A stretch of DNA of 64,000 nt from Pseudochelatococcus lubricantis (GCF_042432495.1 NZ_JBHLXC010000002.1:1364001-1428000), one strand, 5' to 3'; positions 41,831 through 51,673 are shown, counted from the first letter of the stretch. Translations and numbers: made by a program. Notes: generated by a model from the letters alone, not told the origin.

Positions 41831-41868
41831 AGCGGCTGCGTCCGCTTGGCGGATCAGACGCAGCCGCT
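41831..41868 (-). terminator. intrinsic terminator after degP
   Basis: On the minus strand AGCGGCTGCGTC (41868-41857) pairs perfectly with GACGCAGCCGCT (41842-41831) and is followed by TTTTCTTT. It is a 12-bp stem with a 14-nt loop. A second long hairpin with GCGTCCCG/CGGGACGC arms lies at about 41890-41933, nearer the degP stop. Confidence 0.88.
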
Positions 41869-41938
41869 GGCTGATTTTTGCTGGGGATAGAGCGTCCCGC
41901 CGGTCTGGATCAGCCAGCCGGCCGGGACGCGAGAGGCG

Positions 41939-43459
41939 TCAGTTGCCGATGGGCAGCGCGATGAAGCGGGTGCCTTCCTGCGCCTGCACGCGGAACAGGA
42001 CGGCCTTCTTGCCCTCCTTGCGCACGGCTGCGACGGCCTTGCGCACGTCGGCGGGCGATTCGACCTTCTGTCCCGAGACCTCGATGATCACGTCGCCCGT
42101 CTTGAAGCCGCGCTCGTCGGCAACGCTGTTGGGCTCAACGCCGACGACCACGACGCCTTCCTTGCCCGCGCCGCCGACGCTGCCGGCGGGCGCAAGCCGC
42201 AGGCCGAGGCTGCCGCCTTCGTTCTCCTCACCGGCGGATGCGGACTGCGGATCATCGGGCAGCGCGGTGAGCTTCACCTCGATGGCGCGCTGCTTGCCGT
42301 CGCGCCACACGTCCAGCTTCACCGTGGTATCCGGGTTGAAGCCCGCGATCTCGCGGGAGAGTTCGCGCGCGTCCTTCACCGTCTTGCCGTTGACGGCGGT
42401 GATGGCATCGCCCGTCTTGATGCCGGCCTTGTCCGCGGGGCTGCCGCTCTCGACGCGGGCCACGATGGCGCCTTCCGCCTTGTCGAGGCCGAGGCTCGAC
42501 GCGATGTCCTGCGTCACCGGCTGGATCTGCACACCGAGGAAGCCGCGGCGCACGGTGCCGTGATCGCGGATCTCGCCCACCACCTTCTGCACGGTCTCGG
42601 CCGGAATGGCGAAGGCGATGCCCACGCTGCCGCCCGAGGGCGAGGCGATGGCCGTGTTCACACCGACCACGTTGCCGGCGAGATCGAAGGCGGGGCCGCC
42701 CGAGTTGCCCTTGTTGACCGAGGCGTCGATCTGGAGGAAATCGTCATAGGGGCCGGCGCCGATGTCGCGGCCGCGTGCCGAGACGATGCCCGCCGTCACC
42801 GTGCCGCCGAGGCCGAACGGATTGCCCACGGCCAGCACCCAGTCACCCACGCGCGGCAGAGTGGCGGCGAAGGGCACGAACGGATACGGCCCCTTCGCGT
42901 CGACCTTCAGCAGCGCGATGTCGGTGCGCGGGTCGGTGCCGATCACCTTGGCGTCCAGGGTCTTGCCGTCATCCGTGCGCACCTCGACCTCGGTGCTCTT
43001 CTCGACGACGTGGTTGTTGGTGACGATGTAGCCGTCTTCCGAAATGAAGAAGCCGGAGCCCTGCGCCTCGCCGAAGCGGCGCGGGGCGCCGCGCCGGCCC
43101 GGACCCTGCTGGCGCTGGTCCGGCGCGCCGAAGCGGCGGAAGAATTCCTCGAACGGGCTGCCGGGCGGGAAGCCGAACTGCTGCAGCGAGGGACCGTCAT
43201 CCTGCTCGTCGACGGCGATCTTCACCCGCACCGAGACGACGGCGGGCTTCACCTTGTCGACCAGATCGGCGAAGGATGCCTGCCCGGGCACGACGACGGG
43301 CGCGGCGGGCGAGGTCGTGCCCTGCGCGTGGGCGGCGGGGGGCGGCGCCAGCGTCAGATTGGCGACCGTGCCGGCACCGGCAAGGGCGGCAAGCGCCACG
43401 GCGCCAAGCAGCATCGAACGGCGGCGGCGGCGCGGGGAGGACGTGTTGAGATCGGACAT
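41939..43459 (-). CDS. degP: Do-family periplasmic serine protease (DegP/HtrA)
   Basis: A 506-aa envelope quality-control protease. The N-terminus has a basic segment and a hydrophobic signal/anchor (SMLLGAVALAALAGAGTVAN). The trypsin-like triad is His in YIVTNNHVVEKSTE near 148, Asp in RTDIALLKVDAKG near 181, and Ser in VNKGNSGGPAFDLAGNVVGV near 253. Two PDZ domains follow (GFLGVQIQPVTQDIASSLGL; VVVGVEPNSVADERGFKTGD). The ATG at 43459 with AGGAGAG upstream is chosen over one 38 codons earlier. It follows ccmH after 211 bp. Confidence 0.95.
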   Translation of the reverse strand: MSDLNTSSPRRRRRSMLLGAVALAALAGAGTVANLTLAPPPAAHAQGTTSPAAPVVVPGQASFADLVDKVKPAVVSVRVKIAVDEQDDGPSLQQFGFPPGSPFEEFFRRFGAPDQRQQGPGRRGAPRRFGEAQGSGFFISEDGYIVTNNHVVEKSTEVEVRTDDGKTLDAKVIGTDPRTDIALLKVDAKGPYPFVPFAATLPRVGDWVLAVGNPFGLGGTVTAGIVSARGRDIGAGPYDDFLQIDASVNKGNSGGPAFDLAGNVVGVNTAIASPSGGSVGIAFAIPAETVQKVVGEIRDHGTVRRGFLGVQIQPVTQDIASSLGLDKAEGAIVARVESGSPADKAGIKTGDAITAVNGKTVKDARELSREIAGFNPDTTVKLDVWRDGKQRAIEVKLTALPDDPQSASAGEENEGGSLGLRLAPAGSVGGAGKEGVVVVGVEPNSVADERGFKTGDVIIEVSGQKVESPADVRKAVAAVRKEGKKAVLFRVQAQEGTRFIALPIGN

Positions 43460-43670
43460 GAACTTCTCTCCTGAAAACCTGTGTGGGCGGGATCGGACAC
43501 CAGGAATCGGCTGCCTTGGGCCAATGGCTTCCGCTGGCGGATCGGCCGCTCGGGCCGCTTGCCGGAAGACCATGGTGCAGGCTGCCCCGCCAACTGTCGA
43601 TGTCGAATATGGAGTGCCGACCCTTACGGCGACATCAACGTCGTATGAAATATTGTTAACGCGGGAAAAC

Positions 43671-44123
43671 TCAATCCTTGCGGAGCAGCGCGTCGAGGCG
43701 CGTTTTTTCGTCGTCCGTCAGGGCGGGCGTTTCCCGGCGGCGATGCCGGCCGGCGCCGTGCACCAGCCCCGCGATCCCCAGCGCCAGCAAGGCGAAGGGG
43801 CCTAGCCACAGCAGCGCCGTGTGCAGGCCGAACACCGGGCGCAACAGCACGAACTCGCCATAACGGTCCACGACGAAATCCTTCACCGCCTGGTCGCTGT
43901 CGCCGGCCACGAGGCGGTCGCGCACGAGCAGACGCAGGTCGCGGGCGAGTGGCGCGTCCGAATCGTCGATGGATTCGTTCTGGCAGACAAGGCAGCGCAA
44001 GCCGGCGGAAATCCCGCGCGCCCGCTGTTCCAGCTGCGCGTCCGGCAGCACTTCGTCTGGCTGCACGGCGCGTGCGGGCAACGCGGCCAGGAACATACAG
44101 AGCAGGATGATGAACGCGCGCAT
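43671..44123 (-). CDS. ccmH: cytochrome c maturation protein CcmH
   Basis: A 150-aa thiol protein that handles apocytochrome c cysteines before heme attachment. Signal peptide (FIILLCMFLAALPARA), the redox motif LRCLVCQNESIDDSDAPLAR with Cys44 and Cys47, and a C-terminal membrane helix (ALLWLGPFALLALGIAGLVH). Its frame stays open upstream inside ccmF, but the ATG at 44123 with AAGGGG before it is the natural start. Last gene of ccmI-ccmE-ccmF-ccmH. Confidence 0.95.
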   Translation of the reverse strand: MRAFIILLCMFLAALPARAVQPDEVLPDAQLEQRARGISAGLRCLVCQNESIDDSDAPLARDLRLLVRDRLVAGDSDQAVKDFVVDRYGEFVLLRPVFGLHTALLWLGPFALLALGIAGLVHGAGRHRRRETPALTDDEKTRLDALLRKD

Positions 44124-44134
44124 TCGCCGCCCCT

Positions 44135-46138
44135 TCAGGATGTCGCCAGCGCGTCGGCCTGCCCGTCGCCCGGCTGTGCGCGCCGCGCCTTCGCCCGTGC
44201 CGGCGCGCCGATCCGCAGTTGCCGGTCCGTCAGCGACAGCCCGCCGCCGAACGCGGTGACCAGCGTGCCGATCCAGATGAGCAGCACGAACGGCTTCCAG
44301 TAGAGCCGCACGCCGATGCCACCCGCCGGATCCTCCTCCCCCAGCCCGACGTAGAGCTGGCCGAGGCCGCGCGTCATCAGTCCGGCTTCGGTCGTCGCCA
44401 TGCCGCGCGGCGTGTAGAGCCGCTTTTCCGCTTCCAGCGTTCCCGTCGGCACGCCGCCCCGGAACACCGAGAAGCGGGCGACGTTCGCCCGGTAGGTGGG
44501 GGCAGTGTAAGGTGTCACGCCGTCGAGGCGTAGTGCGTAATGCCCGGCCGAGATCGTTTCGCCCGGCTTGACCACCGCCAGCGATTCCACCCCCCATGCA
44601 GTCGCCGCGATGCCGAGCACGGTGACGCCGATGCCCGCGTGGGCGATTGCCGTGCCCCACGCGGAGCGGGGAAGGCCCCTCGCCCGGCGCCATGCCGTCG
44701 ACAGCGGCATGCCGCGCGACCACGAGCGGGTAACGATCTCCGACAGCGAGCCGAACAGAGCGAAGAAGCCGAGCCCCACGCCTAACAGCGCCAGCACCGG
44801 CCCGCCGCGTGTGACGGCGAGCACCACGAGCGCCAGCGCGAGCGCGAGCGCGAAGGCCGCCATCAGCCGTTGCGCCGCGCCGAGCAGGTTGCCGCGCTTC
44901 CAGGCGAGCGTCTGCCCCAGCGGCATGATGGCGATCAGCGGCATTGCGATCGGCAGGAAGGTCATCTCGAAATAGGGCGGCCCGACGGAAATCTTGCCGC
45001 CGGTCAACCCCTCCAGCGCCAGCGGATAGAGCGTGCCGATGAATACCGTGGCGCAGGCCGTCGAGAGCAGCAGGTTGTTCAGCACCAGCGCCCCCTCGCG
45101 CGAGACGGGCGCGAAGATGCCGCCCTGTCGCAGCATGGGTGCGCGCCACGCGAAAAGCGCCAGCGAGCCGCCGATGAAAATCATCAGGATGATGAGGATG
45201 AAGGTGCCTCTTTCGGGATCGGTCGCGAAGGCATGTACCGAGGTCAGCACGCCCGAGCGCACGAGGAAGGTGCCGATCAGCGACAGCGAGAACGTCAGGA
45301 TGGCGAGTAGTATCGTCCACACCTTCAGCGCGTCGCGCTTCTCCATCACCACCGTGGAATGGATCAGCGCCGTGCCCGCGAGCCACGGCATGAACGAGGC
45401 GTTCTCGACCGGGTCCCAGAACCACCAGCCGCCCCAGCCGAGTTCGTAGTAGGCCCAGTAGGAGCCCATCGAGATGCCGAGCGTGAGGAACACCCACGCC
45501 GTCAGCGTCCACGGGCGCACGGCGCGCGCCCATACCGCATCGATCCGCCCGTCGATGAGGGCGGCGATGGCGAAGGCGAACGAGATCGAGAAGCCGACAT
45601 AGCCGAGATAGAGCAGCGGCGGATGAACGGCGAGACCGACGTCCTGCAGCAGCGGGTTGAGGTCGCGCCCCTCGAACGGCGCCGGAACGGCGCGCGCGAA
45701 CGGATTCGACGTGAACAGGATGAACAGCAGGAAGGCAATCGTCACTGACGCCTGCACGGAGAGCGTGAGCGCCTTCAACCTTTCCGGCAGGCTGTTGCGC
45801 GTCAGCGCCACCACGCCGCCGAACAGCGTGAGGATGCACACCCACAGCAGCATCGAGCCTTCGTGGTTTCCCCACACGCCGCTGATCTTGTAGAGGAACG
45901 GCTTCATCGAGTGGGAGTTCTCGACGACGTTGACGACCGAGAAGTCCGAAACGATGTAGGCGGAGGTAAGTGCCGCAAAGGCGATGGCGATCGCCGCGAA
46001 GGCGCCCAGCGCGGCCGGCGCCGCGACAGCCATCAGCGCGGGATCGCGGACGCGCGCGCCCCAGAACGGCAGCACGCACTGCACCACCGACAGGCCCAGC
46101 GCCAGCGTCAGCGCGTAGTGTCCGATCTCGACGATCAT
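44135..46138 (-). CDS. ccmF: heme lyase CcmF
   Basis: A 667-aa polytopic protein that ligates heme to apocytochrome c with CcmH and CcmI. The tryptophan-rich heme-handling signature GGWWFWDPVENASFMPWLAG near residue 240 is intact, as are IYIVSDFSV-like and WGNHEGSMLLWVCILTLFGG segments. Fourteen or more helices. It begins 30 bp after the ccmE stop. Confidence 0.96.
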   Translation of the reverse strand: MIVEIGHYALTLALGLSVVQCVLPFWGARVRDPALMAVAAPAALGAFAAIAIAFAALTSAYIVSDFSVVNVVENSHSMKPFLYKISGVWGNHEGSMLLWVCILTLFGGVVALTRNSLPERLKALTLSVQASVTIAFLLFILFTSNPFARAVPAPFEGRDLNPLLQDVGLAVHPPLLYLGYVGFSISFAFAIAALIDGRIDAVWARAVRPWTLTAWVFLTLGISMGSYWAYYELGWGGWWFWDPVENASFMPWLAGTALIHSTVVMEKRDALKVWTILLAILTFSLSLIGTFLVRSGVLTSVHAFATDPERGTFILIILMIFIGGSLALFAWRAPMLRQGGIFAPVSREGALVLNNLLLSTACATVFIGTLYPLALEGLTGGKISVGPPYFEMTFLPIAMPLIAIMPLGQTLAWKRGNLLGAAQRLMAAFALALALALVVLAVTRGGPVLALLGVGLGFFALFGSLSEIVTRSWSRGMPLSTAWRRARGLPRSAWGTAIAHAGIGVTVLGIAATAWGVESLAVVKPGETISAGHYALRLDGVTPYTAPTYRANVARFSVFRGGVPTGTLEAEKRLYTPRGMATTEAGLMTRGLGQLYVGLGEEDPAGGIGVRLYWKPFVLLIWIGTLVTAFGGGLSLTDRQLRIGAPARAKARRAQPGDGQADALATS

Positions 46139-46168
46139 TCCATCCTCAGCGTCTGGCGTGGCGCCGCT

Positions 46169-46636
46169 TTATTGCGTGACGGTCGCGGCATCTCCGCCGC
46201 TTTCCGCATGTTGCCAGAGGCCCTTTTCCTTCAGGGCGTCCGCGACTTCGCGGGGCATGTAGTTCTCGTCGTGCTTGGCGAGCACGCTGTCGGCGGCGAA
46301 ACTCCCGTCGGGCGCGAGCACGCCTTCCGTCACGACGCCCTGCCCCTCGCGGAACAGGTCCGGCAGCAGTCCCGTGTAGCGCACGGCGATGTCGCCCGCG
46401 CCGTCTGTCACGACGAAATGAATGGTCTGCCCGCCCGGCCGCGCGATCGAGCCTTCCTTGACGAGGCCGCCGAGACGCATGCGCGTGCCGGGCGCGATGT
46501 TCATGGCGGTGATGTCGGCGGGCGAGCGGAAGAAGACGATGGTGTCGCGCATGGCGAACAGCACGAGCCCCAGCGCCGTGCCGAGCACCGCAAGGCCTCC
46601 CGCGATCAGCGTCAACCGGCGCTGCTTCCTCGTCAT
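46169..46636 (-). CDS. ccmE: heme chaperone CcmE
   Basis: A 155-aa periplasmic heme carrier anchored by one N-terminal helix (TLIAGGLAVLGTALGLVLFA). An OB-fold core with RMRLGGLVKEGSI, VVTEGVLAPDG, and the covalent heme-binding His122 and Tyr126 in LAKHDENYMPREV. Its start overlaps the ccmI stop by 4 nt. Confidence 0.96.
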   Translation of the reverse strand: MTRKQRRLTLIAGGLAVLGTALGLVLFAMRDTIVFFRSPADITAMNIAPGTRMRLGGLVKEGSIARPGGQTIHFVVTDGAGDIAVRYTGLLPDLFREGQGVVTEGVLAPDGSFAADSVLAKHDENYMPREVADALKEKGLWQHAESGGDAATVTQ

Positions 46637-47787
46637 GGTTCACCCTCCGTCTTGCGTTCCTCCGCCGGCGGGGCGGCCGATTCTCTTTCAATATGCAGTT
46701 CGCCGGCGAGCGTATCGAGGCGGCGCAGCGCCGCATCGTCGCCCGCGAGCCTTTCGCGCGCGGACGCCAGCGCCTTTGCTGCCTCGGTCCTGTCGCCGAG
46801 CACCGCGTAGGATCGTATCAGGCGCAACCATTCGTCAAGGCCGACTTCTCCGGCAGCCGCGCGGGCGGCGAGTTGCGCCACCATGCCGCGGATGGCCTGC
46901 ATGCGATCTTCCGGCGCCATGCCGGCGATGGCCTGCCCGGCCTCGCTCCGTGCGGGGTCGGCGAGCGCCGCGATGCGGGCCTCGACCGCCGGCCGCCAGG
47001 GCGCGTCCGCCGGGGCGGAGGCGAGCAGTTCGCGCAGGCGGGCGAGCGCGCCCGCCACGTCTCCGTCCTGCTCCGCGGCGAGCGCCAGATAAAAGCCGGC
47101 CTTCGCGTTGCCGGGCTCCGCCGCCAGCGCCTTGTCGAAAGCCGTCCGCGCCTCGGCGGAAACGACGCCGTCGCCGGCCATGACCATGGCTTCGCCGAGA
47201 TTGGCGAGGCGCGTGCCGGACGCGCCGTTGAGCCGCAGCGCCTCTCCATAGGCGCGCACCGCGTCCTGAAAACGCCCCGCGCGCAGGTAGATGGGGGCGA
47301 GAACTTCCCAGCCGCGTCCGTCCTCCGGCTGGCGGGCGAGATGCCCTTCCACGCGCGCCACCGCCTCGTTGAGGTTGAGCGAGCGCGGATCGCCCTCCGC
47401 AAGGCGCTTCGAGAGGGGGGCGTCCGGAACGTCCGGCTGCCCCAGCGCGCCGTAAAGCGTCAGCGCCACCAGCGGAATGGCGGAAAGCGCGATCGCCGAG
47501 GCCGCGCGCCGGCGCCGCAGCGCGGGCTCGCCCTTCTGGTCGCCCTCCTGCGTTTGCTGGTCCATGGCGCGCAGCAGGCGCCTGCCCGCCTCCGTCCGGG
47601 CGGCCTCGCCCTCGGACTCCGGCAGCAGGCCACGCGCCACCTCACGCTCGATATCGGCGATCTGCTGGCGGAAGAATGCCTTGTCGTCAACGCGGCCACC
47701 GGCGGCCTGCTGCCGGCGCGACAGCGGCCACAGCACCAGCAGCACGGAGGCGCCTGTCATTAGAGCGAATACAAACCAGATCGTCAT
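46633..47787 (-). CDS. ccmI: cytochrome c maturation protein CcmI
   Basis: A 384-aa apocytochrome c chaperone. Two membrane helices (IWFVFALMTGASVLLVLWPL and the one near residue 100, AIALSAIPLVALTLYGALGQ) flank a leucine-zipper-like cytoplasmic loop; then a periplasmic TPR region with GRGWEVLAPIYLRAGRFQDA and VRAYGEALRLNGASGTRLAN. First gene of the ccm operon, 68 bp after the AsmA-like gene. Confidence 0.93.
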   Translation of the reverse strand: MTIWFVFALMTGASVLLVLWPLSRRQQAAGGRVDDKAFFRQQIADIEREVARGLLPESEGEAARTEAGRRLLRAMDQQTQEGDQKGEPALRRRRAASAIALSAIPLVALTLYGALGQPDVPDAPLSKRLAEGDPRSLNLNEAVARVEGHLARQPEDGRGWEVLAPIYLRAGRFQDAVRAYGEALRLNGASGTRLANLGEAMVMAGDGVVSAEARTAFDKALAAEPGNAKAGFYLALAAEQDGDVAGALARLRELLASAPADAPWRPAVEARIAALADPARSEAGQAIAGMAPEDRMQAIRGMVAQLAARAAAGEVGLDEWLRLIRSYAVLGDRTEAAKALASARERLAGDDAALRRLDTLAGELHIERESAAPPAEERKTEGEP

Positions 47788-47855
47788 GCGCCTTCATATC
47801 ATTGGCCCTGCCGCCTTGCTGATGACCCTCAGCGGCGACATATGGTCACGGGGTA

Positions 47856-50800
47856 TCAGGGATAAGCGGCGTCGGGCGCGATAACAAGCGGCGCGTTCGG
47901 GGACGGGGCGTCGCCGCCAGCGCCCGCGGGCTGCCGGGCCGGCGGCTGTTCCTGCTGCATAAGCCTTTCCCGTTCCTGACGCTCCCGCTCCAGCCGCTGC
48001 TCCTGCTGCCGCTGCTGTTCCTGCCGTTCGCGCTCCAGGCGCTGCTGTTCCAGCCGCTCCTGCTCCTGCCGCGCGCGCTCCTGCCGGGCCAGGCGCGCCT
48101 GCTCCACGCGCTGACGTGCCTCCGCCTCAAGCCGCTCGATGCGGTCGAGTTCGCGGGTCAGCCCGATGGCGGCGAGGGCATTGGCTGTGCTGCCGGCATC
48201 GATGCTGCGTTTCAGGCCGGCGAGTGGACCGCGCCAGGCGATGACGGCCTGCGGCGGTGTGCCCGTCCAGTCCTTCGGTGCGGTTGTCGCGGTGAGGTTC
48301 GCGCGCGCGTCGAGCGTCAGCGTGGCGAGATCGAGCGTGCCGTTGATGCCCGCCTTCGCTTGCGCCGCCTCCAGCGCCAGCGGGCCGAAGCGCACCGCCC
48401 CGCCCGCGACGGTGAGCGGAAAGGTCAGGTTCCGGATCGGCCATGCGGCTTTATCGAGCTCCGTGCCCAGACGGCCGGTCAGGCGCCCTATGTCGGCATC
48501 GATGGGCGCTTCGGCGTCGCCCGATCCGAGCCACTCGGGAACGAGACGCGCCAACGCCGACGGATCGAGGCGTGGCAAGGCGGCATCGCCGACCTTGATC
48601 TCGCCGCCGCCGGCAAGGTTGACCACGAGGCCGGCCGGGCTTTCCGCCGACGAACCGACGTCTAGGCGGCCGCTGAGGCGACCCGCCAGGGTGTCGCCGG
48701 TCAGCTGCGCAATGTCGGCCCCCTCGACGGCGAGGGCGGCGCGGAAATTCGCCAGCGTGCCGAAGCGGCGCAGCAGGATGTCCGCCCGCGCTGTCCCGCC
48801 GCCCGGCAGCGTGCCGGCGACTTCCTGAAGGCCGACTGTGTCCGGCGAGAGATCGAGCAGCAGCGAGACGCCGGTCAGCGCGAGCGCGGGAGCGACGGCC
48901 AGCCGTTCCGTCCGCACCCTGATCTTGCCGGCGAAGCCGGGACCCGTGGCCTGAAAACGCTCGGCGGACCACAGGCGCCCCTGCGCCGGGCGAATCTGCG
49001 GGCCGAAGGAAAGCGCCAGAAGGTCCGTGAGCGATAATTGAGCGATGGCGAGTTCCCCGGCGATCTCACCGTCGGCGACGGCAAGCCTGCCGGCGATCTT
49101 GTCGTCCCCGAGTGTACCGCGCAGGTCGTCGAGGCGCAGTTCGCCCGCCCGCCAGTTCACGTTTCCGGCGAGGCTCGCCGGCGCCCCGCCGGAGAGGCCG
49201 GGCAGCGGATGGCCTATCAGGGCCGCGAAGGCAGCCGTATCGTCGCTGGCAGCTGTCAGTGTGCCGGTGAGTGCCGCCTCGCCGCCCTCGTCCCGCCACG
49301 TGCCGGAAACCGCTGCCCGGCTTGTGCCCAAATCCAGCGCCGCCTCGCCTTCCAGGCGGGAAAAGGAATTGCCGCGCGCATCGAGTCTGACGACCGCCTT
49401 TTCCTTGCGCTCGCTGGCGCGGACGGTGCCGCCGGCAATGCCAGTGCGGCGCAGCAGGCCCTTCGCGTCAGGCGCCGTCAGCGTTGCCGCGATCACGGCG
49501 CGGTCGTTGTCCGCGCCAGCGGGGTCGCTGGTGACATGGGCGTCGATGTCCATATCACCGGCGCGGCCCCTGAGCACGGCGACCAGGGGACGGCCGGCAC
49601 CGGGCCGCGCGACGGTGGCGTCGAGCGCCAGCGGCCCCGCGAAGGGCACCGCGCGCGTCAGCGCCGCCCGCCATGTCCCGGGCAGGAAGCTGCGCGCGAC
49701 TTCCACCACGCTTTCCGGCTTCTGCGCGTTCAGTTTCGCCACCACGCGGCCACCGTCGTCGTCGAGATGGCCGGAGGCGGAAAACGTTGCGCCCGCGGGA
49801 TCGCGGATTTCGAAGCGCTCGATGCTGATGCCGGCGGAAGAGGTCTCGAATCGCGCGCGCAGCCGTCTGTCCGGCGAGGCTGCCTCGTCGCCCAGCCGCA
49901 GCCCCGTTGCCTCGATGGAGACGCCGAGATCGGTGCCCGCCTGCACGAGCGAGGCGGGATCGAAAGATGGCAGGGCAGAGAGATCGAGCCCCGTTGCGGA
50001 AAGCTGCGCATCGATGCGCCCGCGCAACTCTCCTCGCGCAGCCGTCTGGCGCAGCGAGCCCGCCACCGTCGTCCGTCCCGCGGCCAATTTGAAACCGTGT
50101 ACGGCGATATCGTCCGCCGTGGCGTCGACCTGCCCGGCGAAGGTCAGCCCCGGCCATTGCAGCAGCGGCGCTGTCAGGCGCTCTGGCGCGCCGAGTTCGT
50201 GCAGCGCGCCCGCAAGCCGCAGCGTGTCGCCGCCGGTGAGGTCGACCCGGCCGGAGAAGGCGGGCCGGGCGCTCCATGCCGCGACGCCGTTCGCCCCGAG
50301 CGTGCCGCCGCCCGGCAGCGTCAGCGCGAGGTGGGAAATGGCGATTCGCAGGCCGTCGGCCTCCCGTTCCGTCTTCAGGTCGATGGACACGGGCCCGGCC
50401 TCGATGCCCGAAAGCGCGACGCTGCCCACCGAGAGGGAGACGTCGGCCGGCATGTCCGCAAGACCGCCCGTGACGAGGCGTGCGCGCAGCGAGTCCAGCA
50501 CACGCCGGCTGCCGGTGTCCGCTTGGCCTGCGATAACGGGAAGCAGCGGCGTGATGTCGATGCGCCGGCTGGTCAGCGCCAGTTCCAGCAGCGGCTTGCC
50601 GCCCTTCAGCAGCGGGCTGACGTCGAACGCCGCCTCGCCGCCGAGCGCCAGCGCGCCGTTCCCGTCGCCGGTCCGCAGTGTGACGTCCTTCGCGGCGATG
50701 CGCCAGCCTTCGCTGCCGATGATCGCGGCGAGGGTGAGGCTGACGGTTTCCGGCGCGGCGCCGTCGGCAGGCGGCGCTACCGGGATCTCGGGCAACGGCA

Positions 50801-51509
50801 CGGAGGCGGCGATTCGTCCCGATAGCGCGGGAATGGCGCCGGGCAGCAGATGGCCGTCGAACTCGCCCTGCGTTTCGCCCGCTTCGCCGACGCGCACCTT
50901 CATGCGGAGGCGGCCGTCGTTCTCGAACGCGCCGGTCGCCAGATGGACGGTATGGCCGGCAATCGTGCCGTCGACGCGCCAGGGTCCGGCGAACGTGGTT
51001 GCCTGGGCCGTGAAATCGATGGGACCGATATCGTGGCGCATGCCGCCCGCACCGGCATCGCCGACGATCCGCACGATACCGCCGTCGACGACGAGTCGGT
51101 CGATGCCCGCGTTCCTGAGCTGCAACAGCGGCGTGTCGGAAGCGGCCGGCAGGTGGAAGGCGCCCGCCGCGTCGACGCGCACGGAGACCGTCGGCCGCAC
51201 GAGCCGCGCCTCGTTCACCCTGACCTTGCCGCCGAGCAGCGGCGGCGCCTCCAGCGAGACGTTGAGTGCCTCCGCGGTCAGGAACGGCGCCGCGCCGCCG
51301 AGGGCGACCCTGTCGAGCGCGAGGCGCGGGGTGGGCAGCAGCCGCACCGTGATCGCGCCTTCCGTATGCACCGGCACGCCGAACGCCTTGCCGAGGGCCG
51401 CCTCGACATCGCCGCGCCACGCCTGCCAGTCGACGGCATAGGGAACCGCCAGCGCGGCGCACAGCACAGCGACGATGAGAACGGCGACAACGGTGAATAG
51501 ATCGCGCAC
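47856..51509 (-). CDS. AsmA-family envelope protein with Gln/Arg/Glu-rich tail
   Basis: A 1217-aa AsmA/TamB-like protein, thought to bridge the periplasm and move phospholipids. The N-terminal helix (FTVVAVLIVAVLCAALAVPY) is followed by the AsmA signature YAVDWQAWRGDVEAALGKAF and many beta-rich repeats (DIDAHVTSDPAGADND, LDGTLDLATL-like). After the AsmA_2-like region it ends in about 70 residues of Gln, Glu and Arg (RQEQERLEQQRLERERQEQQ), a charged coiled coil, then a Pro/Ala-rich end. The start is GTG at 51509. The long QER tail is unusual for the family. Confidence 0.88.
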   Translation of the reverse strand: MRDLFTVVAVLIVAVLCAALAVPYAVDWQAWRGDVEAALGKAFGVPVHTEGAITVRLLPTPRLALDRVALGGAAPFLTAEALNVSLEAPPLLGGKVRVNEARLVRPTVSVRVDAAGAFHLPAASDTPLLQLRNAGIDRLVVDGGIVRIVGDAGAGGMRHDIGPIDFTAQATTFAGPWRVDGTIAGHTVHLATGAFENDGRLRMKVRVGEAGETQGEFDGHLLPGAIPALSGRIAASVPLPEIPVAPPADGAAPETVSLTLAAIIGSEGWRIAAKDVTLRTGDGNGALALGGEAAFDVSPLLKGGKPLLELALTSRRIDITPLLPVIAGQADTGSRRVLDSLRARLVTGGLADMPADVSLSVGSVALSGIEAGPVSIDLKTEREADGLRIAISHLALTLPGGGTLGANGVAAWSARPAFSGRVDLTGGDTLRLAGALHELGAPERLTAPLLQWPGLTFAGQVDATADDIAVHGFKLAAGRTTVAGSLRQTAARGELRGRIDAQLSATGLDLSALPSFDPASLVQAGTDLGVSIEATGLRLGDEAASPDRRLRARFETSSAGISIERFEIRDPAGATFSASGHLDDDGGRVVAKLNAQKPESVVEVARSFLPGTWRAALTRAVPFAGPLALDATVARPGAGRPLVAVLRGRAGDMDIDAHVTSDPAGADNDRAVIAATLTAPDAKGLLRRTGIAGGTVRASERKEKAVVRLDARGNSFSRLEGEAALDLGTSRAAVSGTWRDEGGEAALTGTLTAASDDTAAFAALIGHPLPGLSGGAPASLAGNVNWRAGELRLDDLRGTLGDDKIAGRLAVADGEIAGELAIAQLSLTDLLALSFGPQIRPAQGRLWSAERFQATGPGFAGKIRVRTERLAVAPALALTGVSLLLDLSPDTVGLQEVAGTLPGGGTARADILLRRFGTLANFRAALAVEGADIAQLTGDTLAGRLSGRLDVGSSAESPAGLVVNLAGGGEIKVGDAALPRLDPSALARLVPEWLGSGDAEAPIDADIGRLTGRLGTELDKAAWPIRNLTFPLTVAGGAVRFGPLALEAAQAKAGINGTLDLATLTLDARANLTATTAPKDWTGTPPQAVIAWRGPLAGLKRSIDAGSTANALAAIGLTRELDRIERLEAEARQRVEQARLARQERARQEQERLEQQRLERERQEQQRQQEQRLERERQERERLMQQEQPPARQPAGAGGDAPSPNAPLVIAPDAAYP

Positions 51510-51653
51510 CCTTTACCCGACCCGTGATTGACGGCGCTTGCCGTGCGTAAAGCGCAGACACGCGCGGGCAAAAACCGGAACAGACGAAGTATCGGCGAGC
51601 CAATGCAAGCCTGCCCGATGTCTAAGCGCGTCTAGACCCTGCGGCAACTGTTG

Positions 51654-51667
51654 TGTGCTATAGCACA
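51654..51667. promoter_or_regulatory. 14-bp perfect palindrome TGTGCTATAGCACA
   Basis: A perfect palindrome 6 bp past the stop of the ABC exporter gene and about 145 bp before the AsmA-like gene. It contains the GCTATAG core found at three other intergenic sites. It could be a -10 element for the AsmA-like gene, an operator, or a short terminator stem. Confidence 0.4.
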
Positions 51668-51673
51668 AATCGC

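Noticed and set aside
44124..46079. 802-codon frame extending ccmH upstream through ccmF
   Set aside because: The CcmH signal peptide begins at 44123; the upstream part is a shadow of ccmF.
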